DNA from: Anaerolineales bacterium
GTDB taxonomy: Bacteria > Chloroflexota > Anaerolineae > Anaerolineales > Villigracilaceae
Direction of reading: 5' to 3'
DNA: 64,000 nt
Assembly (NCBI GenBank): GCA_023382595.1
Contig: JAHDWB010000001.1
Location: 992,001-1,056,000, forward strand
Positions 7,853 through 16,496 of the stretch are shown in pieces. Within the stretch, counting starts at the first letter, position 1, and each line of letters starts with the position of its first letter. The notes below the pieces were generated by a model. That model ran no database searches and was not told the origin of the DNA. It saw nothing but the letters and a program-made list of their open reading frames with translations. The translations under genes were made by a program, and so were the position numbers.

Positions 7853-10026
7853 AAATCAAGTCCTTCAAGCAAAGATTTGTCTCTGGTATACAGTTCTGTT
7901 ACCTTCAATTGAGACAAAGAGGGGCGCTGCTCAAATTCATCTCCTGAAGGCAAAGCTAATACAACACATGCAGTACCAATTTTCACTTGTTCACTAGACG
8001 GCCAAGATGAAATATCTATTTCAATTGCAGTCTCTCTTAAAGACGGAAGTAAATGCCTTTTATCAAGCCTTGTCATTTTATTGTCACCAAAATCAATTTC
8101 ACATCGGACAATATGCACGTTGACCTGGCTTGAATTTATGGCAGTCAACAACAACTTTCCTGGTTGGTTAGCAGCTCCATCGCCACTTATGAACAGCTCA
8201 ACTTTGGGGTTTTCAACGTTTCTAGCAAAGACCATCCAGGGAACGATAACCTCTTCTGGGGATAGTCCACCATGAGAGTATCGCTCTTGTTCGTGACGCT
8301 TATCCTGAAAAGCACTATCGTCTAGTATAACTGCAACATCAATACCAAAAGTGTCCAAACCAAAACGATGTTGTGATAAGTATGCAATATTCTCCCTAAT
8401 AACATACCCTGATTTAGGAAAGTCTTCATTAACAGTCTTGCCCCATGCGACACGACCGTGAGCAAGCATGCCTTCAGGTATAGGAACTACTCTTTTCGAT
8501 GTCCCTAAATATCTTCCGTGGTCGGTTGAGATAAATAGTTTCACATTCATAGACAAAGGAATTTGTTCAATTACATCTAAAATCTTTTTGGCTTGTGTCC
8601 TCAGCTGCCCCTCTATTTCGGTTCTTAATGTGTTGTTCTTATTTTTTTTGTGATAAGTATTATCTGGCTCCTGAATACGCCAGATTATAAGATCGCCCGG
8701 TTGGGCAAGTTTTAGGTTTTTTACTGGTGTCTCTTGCTCTGAAACGTCTTCTCCAAGCATCTTTATCTCCTTCATCATTGACGGTTGTACGCCTCGGAGA
8801 AGAGATCCTTTGGTAAATTCAGTTACTGTAGGTATTGGAGCAAAGCAAAGGCTATTTTCTACAATGTCTAATCGATGAGTCCCTTTACTGCCAAGCAAAG
8901 CATTCATTAAGAATTTTGCATCCAAATAATGGAGTCCATCCAATACTACTAATAAGTTAATCGAATTTGGGTGTTTTTCGCGTAGGTTTTGAGAATAAAA
9001 ATAACTTATATAAGCTTTTGAATTTACGGCAGTAGGGTAGAAATCCAAATACCATTCGGCAAATTGCCTGCTTAAAGATAGGGAGTCGGCGTATGCGTTG
9101 TCATTGCCAGTATTAAGACACCAATCTTTGTAGGGTAAATATTCTTCCGTAAACCATTCAATTACAGACTCAGGCTGTTGAGGCATTGACTTTGGCTTTG
9201 GTATCGGTCGTAGTCTGGCGATTCTTTCAACATCTTTTCCGGTTGCAAACCTGAGAATTTTGCTACATGCATCGGCAGTAACAAACTCAGGGTTTTTTTC
9301 AAAATAATCCAATGCAACTTTAGCCGCTTCTTGTTTGAGTTCTCTTTTGGTTGGAGATTTGAAAAACTCAATAAAAAACTCTCCCCGAGTCTTGATCATG
9401 TTGCCAGCCCAGGCTTCTTGCAATTTGGCAAGCCATTTGTCGGGCACTTGAGCGGGGAATTCTCCATATTTATCTAAAAAGGGAGTTATTTCTGCCCCAA
9501 ACCATTTTTGCAACAGTGACCTTGCTGATTCAGGGGTATTAGCCTCATATAACTCGCTCAGTTCTGGTTCGTCTTTTTTCCACTCAAAAACCAAAGGAGA
9601 GAATACAGGCTCAAAGGCTTCATGTTCTTCTGTCCCATCAAGCCAAAGCAACCAATCTGCGGCATGGGACTTATTAGCTGGCGAGTCCCATAAGTAAGTG
9701 TGAAATAGAGACGACAAAAGCTCTTGTGGAGAATAATCAGCAATTTTTACTTTTGCTGCCTTCAACTTTTGGCTTATATACTGCGCTTGCTCAATCGATA
9801 AACCGCTATAGTGACGCATCAAATCACCAACAATGGAAGGTGCGCTGACACAAGTAATATTTCTGCCTTTATAAAAAGATTCAGCCCACTCGCATAAAGC
9901 ATAGCCGCGAATTAGTAGATCATCCCCTGAAAATGCAGAGTTTAAGAAGTCAACCTCTGTTTCAATAATCTTGTATCCTTTTACAGAGTCGGCAGTTTCA
10001 TCGCGATCCAGCAATATATTTGACAT
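7849..10026 (-). CDS. pglZ: PglZ-domain protein (BREX alkaline-phosphatase superfamily)
   Basis: About 725 aa from the ATG at 10026. The frame runs open to 10119 inside the upstream gene, but MSNILLDRDE fits as the start because it follows the upstream stop by 7 bp. The C-terminal half is a PglZ domain: VVLDGLHYLD (metal Asp, about 363), PTVTEFTKGSLLRG (about 399-412), STDHGRY (about 500-506) and YSHGGLSPEEVIVPW (His about 585). PglZ is a core BREX protein of the alkaline-phosphatase superfamily. Reported members act with BrxC/PglX, and some have nuclease or phosphatase activity. The N-terminal ~350 residues are helical and unassigned. Confidence 0.9.
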   Translation of the reverse strand: MSNILLDRDETADSVKGYKIIETEVDFLNSAFSGDDLLIRGYALCEWAESFYKGRNITCVSAPSIVGDLMRHYSGLSIEQAQYISQKLKAAKVKIADYSPQELLSSLFHTYLWDSPANKSHAADWLLWLDGTEEHEAFEPVFSPLVFEWKKDEPELSELYEANTPESARSLLQKWFGAEITPFLDKYGEFPAQVPDKWLAKLQEAWAGNMIKTRGEFFIEFFKSPTKRELKQEAAKVALDYFEKNPEFVTADACSKILRFATGKDVERIARLRPIPKPKSMPQQPESVIEWFTEEYLPYKDWCLNTGNDNAYADSLSLSRQFAEWYLDFYPTAVNSKAYISYFYSQNLREKHPNSINLLVVLDGLHYLDAKFLMNALLGSKGTHRLDIVENSLCFAPIPTVTEFTKGSLLRGVQPSMMKEIKMLGEDVSEQETPVKNLKLAQPGDLIIWRIQEPDNTYHKKNKNNTLRTEIEGQLRTQAKKILDVIEQIPLSMNVKLFISTDHGRYLGTSKRVVPIPEGMLAHGRVAWGKTVNEDFPKSGYVIRENIAYLSQHRFGLDTFGIDVAVILDDSAFQDKRHEQERYSHGGLSPEEVIVPWMVFARNVENPKVELFISGDGAANQPGKLLLTAINSSQVNVHIVRCEIDFGDNKMTRLDKRHLLPSLRETAIEIDISSWPSSEQVKIGTACVVLALPSGDEFEQRPSLSQLKVTELYTRDKSLLEGLDL

Positions 10027-10033
10027 TTTCTTG

Positions 10034-13000
10034 TTACTCGACCTTTTGTAAACGTTTAATGCATTCTTCTCGTTGTTTTCGGTCTTTGATTGATTTAAAT
10101 AGGTTTTCAATATGACCAATCACATCTTGGGTTTCTTTTTCCTCGATTTTAGAAGAAACCTCTTTTATTTTGGAAGCAATACTTTTGTTTGTGAAAGATA
10201 TGGTTTCAAGCTTTCTTCGCAGGTCTGCGGCTTTTGACGTCTTAATTCCGCGCTCCACTTCTTTTATTATTTTTTCTGCTTTCTCATATTCTTCCTGTAT
10301 CTTCTCGTCTATCTTGTTCTTTACATCTTGTAAATAAGATTTGTGTTTTTTGCTGACTTTGCTTAAATATTTTTTTTCGATCTTTTCCAATCTTTCACGC
10401 GCTTCAGACTCATCCTCTTGACTTCTGATAGGCAATAGGGTTGCAGATTTTAAATCTTCAAAATAGAGCTGTAATACTTGAACATATTTTTTTGCTTCAC
10501 GAAAATCTTTTTCGTGATCTGAACCTGAATATCTGCCTTCTCTTATTATCATGGACTCGTAAAAGTCCCTCAGATCTTCAGGAGAAATTTCTTTCGCGGT
10601 TTTTTCTACATTCTTCGCGAAAGTTTCCAGCCCCAAAATTTCTGTGGAAATCTCGTCTAATTTCTTTTTCTTTACCTTTTCAAAATTATTTGACGAGCCA
10701 TTAAGTTGTGCAATCGCATCTTGATATTGATATAAGACAACTAAATCTGCCTTTGACGTCATTGCATTAAGTTGTTCGATCTCTGACGATTCCGCGGCTT
10801 GGCTTCTAAGTATTTCGACGCGCTTCTCTAGGTCTTCTTCTGCCTGCGCAAATAGGGCGACAATATTCTTATACCCTTTACGTTCGAAATTAGTTTTATA
10901 GTCTCGTATTTCAGAGCGTGCGGCTCCAGCATCTTCGATGTGCCGCAAATTGACAATCTCCCTGCACGTCTCTTTAGCCGATTCTTCAATCTTGTCGGCT
11001 AAGTCTTTTTGAATTTCGACAACGCGTGGTTGGGCAGGCGCAACTAGATTGGGGGCTTCCAGTCCTTTGAGGTCGTTTTCGAAGCCAAGTAACTTCTTGA
11101 GATGATCTTCTTTTGAGATTGCAGTGCGTATTTTCTTGACCTCGACGTCATAACGTTTGGCGATCTCTAATGCCGTTATTAAGTCGGACAATGCTTGGGT
11201 GACGATTTCTTTTTCGTCTTCAGGTAAGACGCCTTGATTTAGAATTTCTTTCAATGAAATTACTTGGGCATCTGCTTCTTCTTGGCTTCGAGAAACAGAA
11301 CGCTGAATTTCTTCAACTACTTTGCGAATTTCTTTGGCGGCTTTTTCGATATCTCGTCGAGTAATGGTAAAGTTTTGAGTGCATATTTTCCCTAAAAACT
11401 CTTGTGGAGACTCGGACTCAAGCAACTTCTCAAGATAATCTATACCTACAACTTTATTATTGGCGGAGAAACTGAGTTTGGTTTTATTTTTTCCGATCCA
11501 AGCAGTAAAAAGCAAAGTTGCTGTGTTGTAGTCGAAACCGAATGGAGGCACAAAAAGATTGGGAATAAAAGTTTTAACAGAAACTTCCTTGTCATCTACC
11601 TTAACAGCATTTTCTAAATGCTCCCACGCGCGCAACAAGGCTGGCGCATCTGGTTCTTGTATAAAGTACCGATTACTCAGAATGCGCCAATTCTGCATGA
11701 GTTGTTGCTTACAAACCCGATCACGGGAAAAAATCGACATCCCATCCAGTGTGGAACTTATCTTGTTGTGTATTAGATTTCTTGCAACCACCTTAACGCT
11801 GTCAGGAACCGTTTTAGCGCCTTTTTTCGGATTTGCAGCAAACTCATCAAAGAATTTTGGCGGGTGATATGGATATGCTAGGTCGTAAAGCTTCCGTAAT
11901 ACCCCATCTATTGTTATTGTAGCCAAGACGGTTAAGTTTGATTTGTATTTTTGATGAACAACCAACTCTGCTGATTTTCTTGGGATACTTCTATAATTAA
12001 CGTCGTCACCGAACAGACTCCCCAGAGCCTTTACAAGAGTTTTTTTTGTGCGTTCCATGTCGCTATCAAATCCGACTTGGGTGACTTTCTTTATCAAATC
12101 TCTATCTTTTTTCAAATCTTCAAGGACTTTGTAGCGTAGATAATAATTTGACAATAGGGTGTTTGCAGACTTTGGAAGCACCATAATAACTGGCGGAGGC
12201 GTTTCTTCAGAAAAAGTATCGTGAAGAATTTTAGGTGCAGTTTTATTGAAATATTCAATGTCAGTCTCGTCCAATGCAAGCAACCAGCAAACCAAACCGC
12301 GATTGCCGTCTTTGAAGCCTTGGTATGTGAGTGAGAATGCTTGCAGCGACTGCTTCAAAAAGTCACTCGTTAGCGTTTCTCGTGTGATAACAACTGATTT
12401 CGCAGCCCAATCATCGGGACTGCCCCAATCTACAGGAACTGGGATTTTAGTAGTACCAGTAAACAGGTCTTCCAAATCGTCATTAAGACTGTATACCGTG
12501 TCAGTATTAAATTTCTTGTTTGCTAATTCATTCTTGACTCGGTCTTCCAACGCCTGTGGATCCACAGAGACGGGCCAGAAAGAATTAATACCAAGACTCT
12601 CGTCGTATTTGGTAATGCTCTTTTTGGATAATTCTTTCAATGTTTGCAAGGCAGTCTTTTCATCCAAGCCTGCCATTTCGGAAAGGATTTCAACCTGCCT
12701 ATGCCCTACAACAATTTGGTCAGCCTCTTGCAGTAAAAGCGCCTTTAATACAGCATGGTACATATATGTTGGCGTACCCGCGAAAGTTTGTTCGACATTT
12801 TTTATTGCGTTTTCGTATGATGCAAATAGTTGTTTGGTGGCAATTCTGCCTTGAAAATAATCAACCAGTTCAATGGGGTAAATCCTATTTATTTTTCCAT
12901 TGTCATCAAATATAGGTTCATTTTGTTTCTGCTCATAGCGATCTCGGACAAATCTCAAAATAGTACGCGGATCGTCGTCGATGGTTTGCATTTTTAAGTG

Positions 13001-14251
13001 ACTTAGTAAGGCAGTGGTGAAGGGGTGTAAAGGGAAGCAACCTTTTGCAAGCACATCCCTAAACTTGTCGTTTCTCCACCGTAGTTCTCGATCATATCTC
13101 TTTGAATACAGTTCCCATACCAATTCTGTTGGGCTAAATATGCTGCCACGGGCGCGTGGATTAGATGCGATCATTTTGTCCCAGCCGTTATCTGATTGGG
13201 AAAGATATGAATCCAATACAGATTCCATCAAAGAGTACAACGCGTATTTCTTTTCAATGCGATTCAATTCGCGTTTAATGGATTGAAGTGTCTGACCGCC
13301 GGCATATTGGTCGGCAACTTCATCTGGGTCATGTTGGGCGAATGCTAGAAACAATGCTTTCCCTCGGTGATCCTGAATGCCTAGTAAAAGATTTTGCAGA
13401 TCTCCAATCGCCTTGCCCTCGCTATATCTTTGCACAAACTGACTAAACTCATCAAACAAAACCAACACACCTGAAAGTGCCTTGCTTTTTTGGCACACTT
13501 CTACAATCCACTTGACTGCATCTTTGAAGTCGAAGTTTCCTTCCGCGCTGGGGGAGACATTGTTGTTCAGATATTTGAATAACTCTACATATTGTTCATA
13601 TGCAGTCGAAACATTTTCTTCAACATCTGCTAGAAGACCAGGAACGTCAGTACCGTAATTATCCTTTAGGAATTTCTTTGCCTGTTTGTCCTCGAGCTTT
13701 CCTTCTAGCCATATCTTTGCCTGTTGATTCCAAAAAGGTAATTCGACAGATTGCGTTTCTTTGTGCTCTTGTAGCGCTTTTTGTATCGCAGGAAAGAACT
13801 GTTCTCGCAAAGTTTTGTGTGTGTCGCCGCTTAAGCGAACTACAAGAAATCTATCATTTTGGCGCTTAAATTCATGATAATCTTCTGTTTTTGCAGGGTT
13901 ATTGACAGCCTGGTCAATTCGTTCCAGAATTTTCTTTACCTCGGGTGAACGGGCTGGCTTTCCAAAGTAATTTGATAAAACCAAAGCCAAATGGCTTTTC
14001 CCGTGCCCATAGTTAGCTACAACTGCAAAACAATTACTTGAATTGTTATTGAAGCTCAATCGAAGATGTTTCAGAAGATCGATTGAACCTACCGAGACAA
14101 GTTGTCCCCCGTAACTATCTGGCGCACTTTCAGCAAAAATGTACGATTTGACCAACGAAAGATTGTCATCAAGCTTGTCATAATCACTCAATTGTACGGC
14201 GCTGATGAATTTACCTTGTGTATCTATCTTGACAACATCTTTGAGTAACAT
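10034..14251 (-). CDS. brxC: BrxC/PglY-like giant P-loop ATPase
   Basis: About 1405 aa from ATG 14251, which has a clear AGGAGG 4 nt upstream; the frame is open to 14296 but that start overlaps the upstream gene. Walker A is ANYGHGKSH (about 79-87) and Walker B is LVLFDEFSQF (about 263-272), followed by a sensor-like ALFLAFAQHD. The C-terminal third is charged and predicted coiled coil (repeated KEI, EEI and EKAEK heptads). This is the shape of BrxC/PglY ATPases of BREX systems. It sits directly before pglZ, as in known BREX loci. Confidence 0.82.
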   Translation of the reverse strand: MLLKDVVKIDTQGKFISAVQLSDYDKLDDNLSLVKSYIFAESAPDSYGGQLVSVGSIDLLKHLRLSFNNNSSNCFAVVANYGHGKSHLALVLSNYFGKPARSPEVKKILERIDQAVNNPAKTEDYHEFKRQNDRFLVVRLSGDTHKTLREQFFPAIQKALQEHKETQSVELPFWNQQAKIWLEGKLEDKQAKKFLKDNYGTDVPGLLADVEENVSTAYEQYVELFKYLNNNVSPSAEGNFDFKDAVKWIVEVCQKSKALSGVLVLFDEFSQFVQRYSEGKAIGDLQNLLLGIQDHRGKALFLAFAQHDPDEVADQYAGGQTLQSIKRELNRIEKKYALYSLMESVLDSYLSQSDNGWDKMIASNPRARGSIFSPTELVWELYSKRYDRELRWRNDKFRDVLAKGCFPLHPFTTALLSHLKMQTIDDDPRTILRFVRDRYEQKQNEPIFDDNGKINRIYPIELVDYFQGRIATKQLFASYENAIKNVEQTFAGTPTYMYHAVLKALLLQEADQIVVGHRQVEILSEMAGLDEKTALQTLKELSKKSITKYDESLGINSFWPVSVDPQALEDRVKNELANKKFNTDTVYSLNDDLEDLFTGTTKIPVPVDWGSPDDWAAKSVVITRETLTSDFLKQSLQAFSLTYQGFKDGNRGLVCWLLALDETDIEYFNKTAPKILHDTFSEETPPPVIMVLPKSANTLLSNYYLRYKVLEDLKKDRDLIKKVTQVGFDSDMERTKKTLVKALGSLFGDDVNYRSIPRKSAELVVHQKYKSNLTVLATITIDGVLRKLYDLAYPYHPPKFFDEFAANPKKGAKTVPDSVKVVARNLIHNKISSTLDGMSIFSRDRVCKQQLMQNWRILSNRYFIQEPDAPALLRAWEHLENAVKVDDKEVSVKTFIPNLFVPPFGFDYNTATLLFTAWIGKNKTKLSFSANNKVVGIDYLEKLLESESPQEFLGKICTQNFTITRRDIEKAAKEIRKVVEEIQRSVSRSQEEADAQVISLKEILNQGVLPEDEKEIVTQALSDLITALEIAKRYDVEVKKIRTAISKEDHLKKLLGFENDLKGLEAPNLVAPAQPRVVEIQKDLADKIEESAKETCREIVNLRHIEDAGAARSEIRDYKTNFERKGYKNIVALFAQAEEDLEKRVEILRSQAAESSEIEQLNAMTSKADLVVLYQYQDAIAQLNGSSNNFEKVKKKKLDEISTEILGLETFAKNVEKTAKEISPEDLRDFYESMIIREGRYSGSDHEKDFREAKKYVQVLQLYFEDLKSATLLPIRSQEDESEARERLEKIEKKYLSKVSKKHKSYLQDVKNKIDEKIQEEYEKAEKIIKEVERGIKTSKAADLRRKLETISFTNKSIASKIKEVSSKIEEKETQDVIGHIENLFKSIKDRKQREECIKRLQKVE

Positions 14252-14268
14252 TTTTCCTCCTATGGGAG

Positions 14269-14727
14269 TTAAGATAGGCGTCCATCTTTTTGCCATTTTT
14301 CAAGCATATCGTCGCTTGGTAAAAGATGGCTGGCAGTTTCGGGAATTGTGATTAACAAGGCATGTTGCCTGTTAGGAAAACGATTGTATAAGTCTTGCCA
14401 AACCTGATTGCGATCCAGTTCTTTTCTTAATCCTGCAAGGAGCAGATCAAAATTATAAATTAAGACGCAGTCACGCATGTCGCTACGGTTTGCGATCTCA
14501 TCTAAGAACTCGTATAGGCGCGTAACGGATAATCGCGCGTATTCAGTTTTTGCAGGTAATTTTGAGAGAAATTCTTTGCGGGCATCAAGCGCTCCAAGGT
14601 CAAGGCGAAAAGCAATGTCTGCCTCTTGTCCAATTTTGGATAGAGGCATACGCCAAATTCCGACATTGGTGCGGAGATTGCCGCGTTTGAGATTTTCGAC
14701 TAGTTTGATAGGATCAGTTTGCCCCAT
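14269..14727 (-). CDS. 152-aa protein between DUF4007-like and BrxC (BrxF-like position, no P-loop)
   Basis: The ATG at 14727 is preferred, with GGAAAAGG just upstream and a 14-bp overlap with the end of the previous gene, implying coupled translation. The protein has a Walker-B-like strand VLIYNFDLLLAGL, then HALLITIPETASHLLPSDDMLEKWQKDGRL. This resembles the C-terminal half of a P-loop fold such as BrxF, the small NTPase before BrxC in type 3 BREX. No GxxxxGKS/T is present, so it cannot bind ATP in the usual way. It may be an adaptor for the ATPase encoded 17 bp downstream. The family call is inference only. Confidence 0.55.
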   Translation of the reverse strand: MGQTDPIKLVENLKRGNLRTNVGIWRMPLSKIGQEADIAFRLDLGALDARKEFLSKLPAKTEYARLSVTRLYEFLDEIANRSDMRDCVLIYNFDLLLAGLRKELDRNQVWQDLYNRFPNRQHALLITIPETASHLLPSDDMLEKWQKDGRLS

Positions 14728-15571
14728 AAACCTTTTCCAGAATAGATTCTTGATCTTGGCGTAACAACATAACTTGATATGGTGGCGCAGTTCGATGGAC
14801 ATCTACGTATTGATTTTCTTGCATGATTCGCAGGACTTCGTCCAAGTCAGATTTAGCCATTAAGAAAAGTTGTGGAAAACCACTATTCATTAACACATCG
14901 AGGCTGACTCCAATTCTATCGGGGTACTGCGCCTTCCAGAAATCAAGCAGGGCATATCCTACTACCCAGGCAGAGGGAACAACAGGAGATTGAACGCGAA
15001 ATCTTCCACTTTCTGTGATCTCTAATAGTTTTAATTTTCCTAAACCTTCAGGCTTTGTGTAACTCCCCAACAATACCGTGACTGTACTTTGAACTGCGCG
15101 TTTTGATAAAACTTTATTTTCCGTCTCAAAAATAAAGTTTCCGATAAACTCTATAATATCTTCCGCAGTAAAAATGTTACCCGAATAAAAGTATTTTGAA
15201 ACAATTTGATTCCAAAATAATGGACCTGGTCCATGCGGGGCGCTCATGTGATAGTGCATGAGCCATTGTGTATTAACTTGATCTAGATACAGATCGTTTG
15301 ATATTACAGATTTACCAAAAGATGTTAAGAAATTCCTGCTGTTTAGCAATCCCGAGCCTTTTCCATATCTGGGCATTGCCTCTGCATATATACTGCCTAA
15401 ACTTGTTAGAGCTTTAATACTCTTACCATCGAGTTTTGCTAATCCCTTGTCTTCTGCCTGTTGGGCAGCACGAAGAATCTGAGAAACAGCAGATCGAATT
15501 AAACTAAATGTTCTATGAAAAGTGAAACCTAAATGGGTTTCGCCTTCTTTTTTTGAGTCAAGATTTAGCAT
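14714..15571 (-). CDS. Second DUF4007-like protein
   Basis: A 285-aa protein that aligns by eye with the DUF4007 protein at 19879-20814: GFTFHRTFSLIR against GGHEKFVFRYG, WLMHYHMS against WLLHWQLT, FWNQIVSKYF against IWNLIFSSYL, and VVGYALLDFW against VFGYALLKYL. The operon therefore carries two diverged DUF4007 paralogues. I recall DUF4007 from genomic associations with DndC/PAPS-reductase-type sulfur modification genes; its biochemical role is unknown to me. It lies 22 bp after the PAPS-reductase gene. The start has a GGAG site upstream (GGAGAAAAA then ATG). Confidence 0.68.
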   Translation of the reverse strand: MLNLDSKKEGETHLGFTFHRTFSLIRSAVSQILRAAQQAEDKGLAKLDGKSIKALTSLGSIYAEAMPRYGKGSGLLNSRNFLTSFGKSVISNDLYLDQVNTQWLMHYHMSAPHGPGPLFWNQIVSKYFYSGNIFTAEDIIEFIGNFIFETENKVLSKRAVQSTVTVLLGSYTKPEGLGKLKLLEITESGRFRVQSPVVPSAWVVGYALLDFWKAQYPDRIGVSLDVLMNSGFPQLFLMAKSDLDEVLRIMQENQYVDVHRTAPPYQVMLLRQDQESILEKVYGAN

Positions 15572-15593
15572 TTTTTCTCCTTATTGGAGGTTT

Positions 15594-16421
15594 TCACAGA
15601 TGACATACAAGGCACCCTTCAGAGCTTGTGTCATCCAAATCTAGCTCAGTAAAAACTTGAGATAATGTTTGATTGGACTGGTGCCTTGTTTTGTTTATTT
15701 CTTGCCTTCGCGCATGTTCTCGCTTGATTTGCTCTATTCTTTCTGGGGACTGTAGTTCACTTAGGCTTTCACGGGAAGCCCATGTGTATCTTTCACCTGT
15801 TTCAGGATTTTCTTTTTCAAATTTTTTTGCTTTTTCGTACAGATCAGGATGGTTTTCTAATAATCCAACCCATTCAATTCTTTGCTGAAAAAAGCAAAAA
15901 TAACAACCTGATCGCGAACGCCATTTGTAATAATCCGGTACTCCAAGTCCACTTTCATCCAAGATGCGGAAAACATCTGGTTTAGTAATTCCTGCCTCTA
16001 TAAATGGGTATTGGGCAATAATATTAGGCTTGGTAGAAATGTAACCCTTGCGGTGCATTTCGTCAGCACGAATCCCAACGTAACTGTAACAAGTATCATC
16101 ACCTATGTATTTTTCAAAGGGCTTAATTTTTAGAAGTTCAGTACACCAACGTGCCTGCGCTGATGGGAGGTAACCTCTACGTGCGTGAAGTAATTCTTCA
16201 AATCCTTTGCCTTCAGGTGTAAGTCTTTTGATTTCTTTTCCTAAATAGACTTCTAGGCGATCAAGGTATTCATATGTTTCTCGTAATTCTTGCTCAGTAT
16301 CACAAAAAACATATTCCATATTAGCAACTTTATCGCGCATGAAAATAGCTAGGGCTGTACTATCTTTTCCCCCTGACAAGGAAAGGATGTGGCGAACGGG
16401 CTTTTGCATTTCTGTGGTCAT
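15594..16421 (-). CDS. brxP: PAPS-reductase/DndC-like sulfurtransferase (BrxP-like)
   Basis: About 275 aa from ATG 16421, with GAGAGG upstream. The PP-loop is SLSGGKDST (about 14-22), which adenylates a backbone or substrate in the PAPS reductase/ATP pyrophosphatase family. ARWCTELLKIKP carries Cys93, SGCYFCFF carries Cys173 and Cys176, and the C-terminus ends in CLVC. These cysteines could hold an Fe-S cluster, as in DndC. Type 4 BREX is defined by a PAPS-reductase-domain protein, BrxP, in place of the PglX methylase. With the cysteine desulfurase in the same operon, phosphorothioate DNA modification is the obvious prediction. A role in small-molecule sulfur metabolism cannot be excluded from sequence. 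Confidence 0.82.
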   Translation of the reverse strand: MTTEMQKPVRHILSLSGGKDSTALAIFMRDKVANMEYVFCDTEQELRETYEYLDRLEVYLGKEIKRLTPEGKGFEELLHARRGYLPSAQARWCTELLKIKPFEKYIGDDTCYSYVGIRADEMHRKGYISTKPNIIAQYPFIEAGITKPDVFRILDESGLGVPDYYKWRSRSGCYFCFFQQRIEWVGLLENHPDLYEKAKKFEKENPETGERYTWASRESLSELQSPERIEQIKREHARRQEINKTRHQSNQTLSQVFTELDLDDTSSEGCLVCHL

Positions 16422-16496
16422 ATAAATCCTCTCAAATACCACTAAAAATCTTGGGTTAATTTGTCAAATTATACGCTGAAAATACGGGAAAATTAC

